DNA of 10,344 nt from Bacteroidales bacterium UBA5537. Lineage in GTDB: Bacteria; Bacteroidota; Bacteroidia; Bacteroidales; Lentimicrobiaceae. Positions 5,719 through 10,344 of this stretch are shown here, piece after piece. The stretch is taken from positions 15,513-25,856 of the forward strand of contig DINP01000144.1 of assembly GCA_002426025.1 (NCBI GenBank). Direction: 5' to 3'. Made by a program: the position numbers and the translations under genes. The notes under the pieces are model-generated. The model searched no databases, had not been told where the DNA came from, and saw only the letters and a program-made list of their open reading frames with translations. The stretch's first letter is position 1. Each line of letters opens with the position of its first letter.

Positions 5719-7041
5719 ATGTTTATGATAAATAAACCAGGCATTATTTCAGGTATTCGCGGAATTATTGGTTCCCTCATATTGATTATTTGTTTTTCCT
5801 CTGTTAATGGCTTTTCCCAGGATAAAAAGTATGCCCGTTACCTGATAGATACCCTGGCTTCACCGGGTATGTCAGGTCGGGGTTATGTTAACAATGCCAA
5901 CCGGATTGCTTCTGAATTTATTGCAGGTGAAATGCAACAGCATGGTTTGCTGAGCTTCCCGGAAGGATATTTTCAACCATTTACGCTGCCGATTAACACT
6001 TTTCCTGGAAAGGTTTCATTGACAGTAAATGGCATAAAACTAAAACCGGGTGTTGATTTTATCGTTTCCGCAAGTAGCCCTTCAGTTAGCAAAGAGTTTA
6101 AAATAAAAGTGCTGGACCCGAAAAAGTTTGATAAACCCCAAAGGCTATTCCGGCTAACCGGGAAAAGCTTTGAGAATATTTTGCTACTCATTGATAAATC
6201 AGCCATCGCGAAGGAACGGCAAAAACTTGTTGACTCTTTAGTCTGGACCAATTACCTGAAGTCTGAAGGATATATTTTACTTTCCGAAAAAGAGCGACTA
6301 CTTTACAGTGTTTCTCAGGGCTTCAATCAAAAAGCATATCCGGTTTTCGAGGTGTTGAAACCAGCCTTGCCCTTAAAACCAAAATCGGCTGCAATTTCAG
6401 TTGATGCGGTTTTTGAGCCGTCTATGGCAGTCAGAAATGTGATTGGGTATATTCCAGGTATAGAAGTACCCGATTCATTTATCGTAATAACAGCTCATTA
6501 CGACCATCTGGGGATGATGGGAAAAGATGCCTTGTTTGCCGGAGCCAACGATAATGCGAGTGGAGTTGCCATGATGCTCGATATGGCCAGGCATTATTCA
6601 AAACCAGAAAACAGGCCCCGTTATAGTATGGCATTTATCGCGCTTGCTGCTGAAGAAACCGGTCTGAACGGATCGGAGTTTTATGTAAGAAACCCATTTT
6701 TCCCGCTTTCGCAGATTGCCTTTCTTATTAATCTTGATATGGTTGGAACCGGAAGTGAAGGAATTACGGTTGTAAACGGTAAAACCTTTGTTGAGCAATA
6801 TGAACGTCTTGTAAAAATTAATGCTGACAACGAATATATTTTAAAAGTTGCGCAACGCGGCGAAAGCTGCAACAGCGACCACTGTCCGTTTTTCAAAAAG
6901 GGGGTTCCTGCTGTTTTCATTTATTCAATGGGGAAAGAGCATCGTGAATATCACAATGTTTACGATAGCGCCGAGCGGGTTCCCTTGTCAGAATATGAAG
7001 ATATTTTCAGGTTGTTGCGCGACTTTATTTATACCTTTTAA
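5719..7041 (+). CDS. Exported M28-family zinc peptidase (aminopeptidase-like)
   Basis: A 440-residue metallopeptidase of clan MH, family M28, which typically removes N-terminal residues from peptides with two zinc ions. An N-terminal signal peptide (hydrophobic run about 15-31, cleavage likely near FSQ, 32-34) directs it to the periplasm or surface. Residues about 35-235 are an N-terminal region without clear motifs; the catalytic domain spans about 236-440. All five metal ligands and the catalytic bases are visible: H260 (AHYDH, with D262), D278 (GANDNASG), E312 (base) and E313 (AAEET), D340 (NLDMVG), and H412 (EYHNVYD). A Cys pair, C384 and C389 (CNSDHC), sits next to the substrate-side SDH motif and could form a disulfide in the periplasm. 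A second in-frame ATG two codons downstream (5725) is an equally possible start. It is cotranscribed with rsmI (6-bp gap). Substrate unknown. Confidence 0.92.
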   Translation: MFMINKPGIISGIRGIIGSLILIICFSSVNGFSQDKKYARYLIDTLASPGMSGRGYVNNANRIASEFIAGEMQQHGLLSFPEGYFQPFTLPINTFPGKVSLTVNGIKLKPGVDFIVSASSPSVSKEFKIKVLDPKKFDKPQRLFRLTGKSFENILLLIDKSAIAKERQKLVDSLVWTNYLKSEGYILLSEKERLLYSVSQGFNQKAYPVFEVLKPALPLKPKSAAISVDAVFEPSMAVRNVIGYIPGIEVPDSFIVITAHYDHLGMMGKDALFAGANDNASGVAMMLDMARHYSKPENRPRYSMAFIALAAEETGLNGSEFYVRNPFFPLSQIAFLINLDMVGTGSEGITVVNGKTFVEQYERLVKINADNEYILKVAQRGESCNSDHCPFFKKGVPAVFIYSMGKEHREYHNVYDSAERVPLSEYEDIFRLLRDFIYTF

Positions 7042-7047
7042 CAGATT

Positions 7048-7743
7048 ATGCCGAAACTCTACCTTGTTCCTACGCCTATCGGTAACCTCGAAGATATGAC
7101 CTTCAGGGCTGTGCGTATATTAAAGGAAGTGAATGTCATTTTAGCCGAGGACACGCGTAAAACCGGTATGTTGTTGAAGCATTTCGGTATTGAGAACAAG
7201 CTAGCTTCCCATCATATGCACAACGAGCACCGTACGGCCGAGAATATAGCAGGGCGGATTGCAGCCGGAGAATCAATCGCCCTGGTTACCGATGCCGGCA
7301 CACCTGGTATTTCAGACCCGGGATTTCTGCTGGTAAGAACCTGTATTGCAATGGGTTTAGAAGTTGAAAGTCTTCCCGGACCTACAGCATTTGTACCGGC
7401 TCTGGTAAACTCTGGTTTGCCCTGCGATCGCTTTTATTTTGAAGGCTTTCTTCCACACAAAAAAGGGCGGCAAACACGATTGGCATTTCTCTCATCGTTA
7501 ACTTATACTATTGTGTTGTATGAATCCCCTTTCAGATTGGTAAAAACACTTGAGCAACTGGCCGAAATAATGGGCCCTGACAGAAAGGCATGCGTATCGC
7601 GCGAACTGACCAAAATGTTTGAAGAAAACCGGCGGGGGACATTATCTGAACTTGCTAGCTATTATGGCCAAACAACGCCTAAAGGCGAAATCGTAATCAC
7701 TGTTGCCGGTGCCGGACAGCATGAAAGCCCTATTCATGACTAA
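7048..7743 (+). CDS. rsmI: 16S rRNA (cytidine-1402 2'-O)-methyltransferase RsmI
   Basis: SAM-dependent enzyme that, with RsmH, makes m4Cm1402 in the decoding centre of 16S rRNA. The 231 residues show the tetrapyrrole-methylase-like fold: LYLVPTPIGNLEDMTFRA (4-21), LAEDTRKT (32-39), the SAM-binding VTDAGTPGISDPG (80-92), SLPGPTAFVPAL, FYFEGFLPHKKGRQ, LYESPFRL, RELTKMFEE, and the terminal GEIVITVAG (213-221). The protein ends soon after this block. It therefore lacks the roughly 50-residue C-terminal extension of the E. coli protein, a shorter form that occurs in many bacteria. It is the last gene of the 4888-7743 operon, only 6 bp after the peptidase stop, with no Shine-Dalgarno. I see no convincing intrinsic terminator after it. 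Confidence 0.96.
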   Translation: MPKLYLVPTPIGNLEDMTFRAVRILKEVNVILAEDTRKTGMLLKHFGIENKLASHHMHNEHRTAENIAGRIAAGESIALVTDAGTPGISDPGFLLVRTCIAMGLEVESLPGPTAFVPALVNSGLPCDRFYFEGFLPHKKGRQTRLAFLSSLTYTIVLYESPFRLVKTLEQLAEIMGPDRKACVSRELTKMFEENRRGTLSELASYYGQTTPKGEIVITVAGAGQHESPIHD

Positions 7744-8109
7744 ATAAAAAATTAGCAAATTCAGCATAGTCTTTTCACCAGTTAAAGGTAGTATTAGGTG
7801 CGCTTTATCTTTACAGGTGATGATCATTTTTCATTTACCCCTAGATTGAGTTGTTTGATAACTCAGAAATAGATTCCAGATTTATTATGTTGTGGTTGAT
7901 TGACTATCTTTTACTCAGGTTATTAAGTTCCTGAAGATCAATAAAATTTATACTGTTTCTAAATAGTGAATTATATCATTATCAATCAGAAAGATACATC
8001 CTTATTTATACAGAAATATATATAGTTTATAACGTATATGATTTATAATCAGCGAGATACACTTAACAATAAATAGGGCATAATTCAATATCAGAACAAT
8101 AAAACTCAG

Positions 8110-8117
8110 TAATTTTG
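8110..8117 (+). promoter_or_regulatory. Candidate -7 promoter element for the molybdoenzyme gene
   Basis: TAATTTTG is an exact match to TAnnTTTG. The transcription start would be near 8124, giving a leader of about 65 nt that includes the 8148-8162 palindrome. No TTTG -33 box is present at the right distance, which would fit an activator-dependent promoter but equally a chance match. Confidence 0.33.
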
Positions 8118-8147
8118 CTGCACGCTTGCAACTATGTATATAGCTGC

Positions 8148-8162
8148 TTATATTGAATATAA
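8148..8162. promoter_or_regulatory. 15-bp palindrome upstream of the molybdoenzyme start
   Basis: TTATATT, G, AATATAA: perfect 7-bp arms about a single central base, ending 26 bp before the start codon. With a one-base spacer it cannot fold as a tight hairpin, so a dimeric DNA-binding protein site is the more likely role. The sequence is all A/T except the centre, so chance is not excluded. Confidence 0.35.
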
Positions 8163-8188
8163 AATCGCTTACTAAACATACATCTCGT

Positions 8189-10344
8189 ATGGCAACATCA
8201 CGAAGACAATTTATTAAAACATCAGCAATAGGGGTTGGAGGCATTGCCCTAGCTGGTTCGGCATTTGAGTTGGCAAAAGGCTCCTCTCTACTCGATAAAA
8301 TTTCTGGTGAAAAGCCCAAAAGGCCAGTCCGCACGCCAACCTATTGCGAAATTTGTTTCTGGCAATGCGCCGGATGGGTATATAAAGATAAGGATGGCAA
8401 TATCGAAAAGATCGTAGGCAACGAAGATGATCAGCATTGTAATGGCCGTTTTTGCCCACGTGGCACTGGTGGCGTAGGACAGTATAACGACGAAGATCGT
8501 CTTAAAACACCGCTAATCCGCACCAGCGAGCGGGGAAAGGATACCTTCAGGGAAGCCTCATGGGATGAAGCTCTCGATTACATTGCTGCCAAACTCAAAA
8601 AAATTGCCGATGAGCATGGACCTGCCTGTGTGGCCTTGTTTACGCATGGTTCAGGTGGCGCGCATTTAGGTCAGTTTCTTAAAGCCTATGGCTCTTCTTC
8701 AATTACGGCTCCTTCTTTCGCCCAGTGCCGCGGTCCACGTGAAGTGGGATTTCTTACAACATTCGGTGATATCATTTACTCTCCTGAACGCATTGACATC
8801 CGCGACACCCGCTGCATGGTGCTGATTGGTTCACACCTCGGTGAAAATATGCACAACGGGCAGGTACAGGAAATGTCAGATGCCATTGACAAAGGAGCGA
8901 CTATTATCACCGTTGATCCTCGTTTCTCGACAGCAGCAAGCAAATCGAAATACTGGTTACCCATTAAACCGGCCACTGATCTTGCTTTACTCCTGGCATG
9001 GATCAATGTGCTGATCGAGAATGAATGGTACGACAAAGACTATGTGGAGCGCTATACCCACGGTTTCCCGGAACTTAAAGAACATGTTAAAACATTTACA
9101 CCTGAATGGGCCTATGGCATTACCACCATTGATCCCAACGTGATCCGTGAAACAGCGCGCGAAATGCACAACGCCTCCCCTTCGGTAATTGTAAATCCCG
9201 GAAGGCATGTTTCGTGGTATGGTGATGATACCCAACGTTTGCGTGCAGTAGCAATCCTCACAGCCTTACTGGGCTCATGGGGTAGGCGCGGAGGTTATTA
9301 TCAACCTGATAAATTGCACCTCCCAAATTATCCAACTCCTGCTTTTCCAGAACCCAAGCATCTGCCAGGAGAGGCATATCTGGGAAAATATCCTTTAGCC
9401 AATGAGGTGGTATCCAATGGTTTGTGTGATGCAACGATACCCGGAACCGACCGTGCCTGTAATTACAAAGGCTGGATAGTGAATGGTACCAATCTATTGG
9501 CAGCTATTCCCGATCAGAAAAAAACACTTGATGCCATTCATAGTCTGGAATTGCTGGTAGTAATTGATACCATGCCGATTGAGCTAACCGGCTATGCCGA
9601 TGTGGTTTTGCCTGAATGTACTTACCTTGAACGGTACGACATGATTCGAAACTCACATCATCGACTTCCCAATCTTGCATTACGAATGCCAGCTGCTGAG
9701 CCAAAATACAATTCAAAGCCCGGATCATGGATTGCCCGTGAACTTGCTGTAAAAATGGGGCTTGAAGCTTACTTCCCCTGGAAGAATATCGAGGAGTTGC
9801 TCGATTGGCAACTCAAAGAAGTGGGCTCGTCGCTCGAAGAAATGCAACGGATTGGTGTTAAGAATTTCCCGCGTGAGTTTGACAATCTTTATTTCACACC
9901 TGGTGAAGACGTGGCTTTTAACACTAATACCGGTAAAATAGAACTCTATTCAACCGATCTTGAGGCTTATGGTTTTGACCCTCTGCCTGTTTATACACCC
10001 CACGAAGAACCACCCGAAGGTTATTACCGCCTGAACTATGGACGTGCGCCCATGCACACGTTCAGCCGAACAGCAAATAATCCCAACTTAACCGACCTGA
10101 TGGATGAAAATGTACTTTGGGTGAACCCCAAAGTGGCAAAACTATGGAGCCTCAAACCTGGGCAGGAGGTAAAACTGCAGAATCAGGATGGCATCACATC
10201 TACATTTGCCATAAAAGTAAGGGTTACCGAACGCATCCGTTGGGATTCAGTTTATATGGTTCATGGGTTCGGACACGATAACAAAAAACTCACCCGTGCA
10301 AATGGACGTGGAGTTAACGATACTCAGTTAATATCACGTGTTCA
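8189..10344 (+). CDS. Tat-exported molybdopterin oxidoreductase, PhsA/PsrA-like catalytic subunit, 3' end cut by the window edge
   Basis: Periplasmic catalytic subunit of the DMSO-reductase superfamily, binding bis-MGD molybdenum (or tungsten) and one [4Fe-4S] cluster. Best fit is the thiosulfate/polysulfide reductase group (PhsA/PsrA); arsenate- or other sulfur-compound-specific relatives cannot be excluded. The frame is open for 718 codons from ATG 8189 and leaves the window, probably about 40 residues short of the end. Residues 4-10 (SRRQFIK) followed by a hydrophobic stretch are a twin-arginine signal. The cluster ligands are C53, C56 and C60 (CEICFWQC), with C89 (RFCPRG) as the likely fourth. 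C180 in SFAQCRGP is the expected molybdenum ligand. IVTVDPR-like IITVDPRFS, NPGRHVSWYG, VNGTNLL and VLPECTYLERYD are cofactor-domain motifs, and the C-terminal MGD-binding domain begins near residue 610 (YYRLNYGRAPMHTFSRTANNPNL). FeS and membrane-anchor subunit genes are expected downstream. Confidence 0.9.
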   Translation, partial: MATSRRQFIKTSAIGVGGIALAGSAFELAKGSSLLDKISGEKPKRPVRTPTYCEICFWQCAGWVYKDKDGNIEKIVGNEDDQHCNGRFCPRGTGGVGQYNDEDRLKTPLIRTSERGKDTFREASWDEALDYIAAKLKKIADEHGPACVALFTHGSGGAHLGQFLKAYGSSSITAPSFAQCRGPREVGFLTTFGDIIYSPERIDIRDTRCMVLIGSHLGENMHNGQVQEMSDAIDKGATIITVDPRFSTAASKSKYWLPIKPATDLALLLAWINVLIENEWYDKDYVERYTHGFPELKEHVKTFTPEWAYGITTIDPNVIRETAREMHNASPSVIVNPGRHVSWYGDDTQRLRAVAILTALLGSWGRRGGYYQPDKLHLPNYPTPAFPEPKHLPGEAYLGKYPLANEVVSNGLCDATIPGTDRACNYKGWIVNGTNLLAAIPDQKKTLDAIHSLELLVVIDTMPIELTGYADVVLPECTYLERYDMIRNSHHRLPNLALRMPAAEPKYNSKPGSWIARELAVKMGLEAYFPWKNIEELLDWQLKEVGSSLEEMQRIGVKNFPREFDNLYFTPGEDVAFNTNTGKIELYSTDLEAYGFDPLPVYTPHEEPPEGYYRLNYGRAPMHTFSRTANNPNLTDLMDENVLWVNPKVAKLWSLKPGQEVKLQNQDGITSTFAIKVRVTERIRWDSVYMVHGFGHDNKKLTRANGRGVNDTQLISRV

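Larger units (their letters stand above)
7744..8188. other. A/T-rich 445-bp non-coding region between rsmI and the molybdoenzyme gene
   Basis: No plausible protein gene, tRNA or recognised riboswitch was found here. It holds several small signals. There is an imperfect stem at 7816-7839 (GGTGATGA against TCATTTACC with one bulge). An inverted repeat TGAGTT/AACTCA lies at 7847-7865. Three copies of ACTCAG start at 7861, 7913 and 8104. TTTATAA occurs twice, 16 bp apart (8026, 8042). A -7-like TAATTTTG is at 8110-8117 and a 15-bp palindrome at 8148-8162. It most likely combines the end of the rsmI transcript with the regulatory region of the downstream respiratory gene. Confidence 0.6.

Noticed and set aside
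7720..7738. CATGAA/TTCATG inverted repeat at the end of rsmI as a terminator
   Set aside because: The 6-bp stem is A/T-rich, lies inside the coding sequence, and is followed by A-rich rather than T-rich DNA on the sense strand.
7816..7839. Bulged stem-loop after rsmI as an intrinsic terminator
   Set aside because: The pairing is imperfect and no T-run follows; kept only as a note in the non-coding region entry.
7744..8188. CRISPR array or tRNA in the long intergenic region
   Set aside because: No regularly spaced repeats of 20 bp or more and no cloverleaf-like G/C-rich arms were seen; the short hexamer repeats are irregularly spaced.
8002..8334. A minus-strand open frame of about 110 codons across the molybdoenzyme start
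   Set aside because: Its 5' half is antisense to the clear Tat signal and cluster region of the oxidoreductase, and the rest is A/T-rich non-coding DNA with no protein features.

Overview
The window looks like a chromosomal segment from a member of the Bacteroidota, probably an uncultured anaerobic or microaerophilic Bacteroidales-like lineage. Three things suggest this. Start codons almost never have a purine-rich Shine-Dalgarno sequence and are preceded by A/T-rich leaders instead. Several upstream regions carry Bacteroidota-type -7 elements (TAnnTTTG). The protein variants also fit: paired secreted cyclophilins, a short RsmI, and a PheS with a CxxC...CxxC insert. This placement is inference from sequence character, not from a database match.

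Left part, minus strand, read from high to low coordinates. A type IV toxin-antitoxin/abortive-infection pair (AbiEi-like repressor/antitoxin 4044-3427, AbiEii-like nucleotidyltransferase toxin 3430-2648, ATGA overlap) lies between the thymidine kinase gene tdk (4728-4150) and two exported peptidyl-prolyl isomerases (2539-1676 and 1679-1026, also ATGA-overlapping). These are followed after 48 bp by pheS (977 to beyond base 1, 3' end missing). The AbiE pair is visibly more A/T-rich than pheS and looks like an accessory insertion among housekeeping genes. A perfect 6-bp inverted repeat (4058-4081) is centred on its best -7 promoter element, as expected for an autorepressor operator.

Middle part, plus strand. 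A divergent 159-bp region separates tdk from a tight three-gene operon. It encodes an uncharacterised 271-residue protein (helical ends, proline-rich middle; 4888-5703), an exported M28 zinc aminopeptidase-like protein (5719-7041, all metal ligands present) and RsmI, the 16S rRNA C1402 2'-O-methyltransferase (7048-7743). Gaps are 15 and 6 bp.

Right part. An A/T-rich 445-bp non-coding stretch (7744-8188) holds a possible promoter and a 15-bp palindrome. It leads into a Tat-exported molybdopterin/[4Fe-4S] oxidoreductase catalytic subunit of the PhsA/PsrA (thiosulfate/polysulfide reductase) type, which runs off the right edge at 718 codons. This suggests anaerobic sulfur-compound respiration or a related periplasmic redox function; its electron-transfer and membrane subunits would be expected just beyond the window.

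No tRNA, rRNA, CRISPR array, insertion sequence or prophage gene was seen. I found no convincing novel multi-gene system. The most distinctive items are the AbiE module with its operator-like repeat, the uncharacterised 271-residue protein, the unequal cyclophilin pair and the structured leader of the molybdoenzyme gene.
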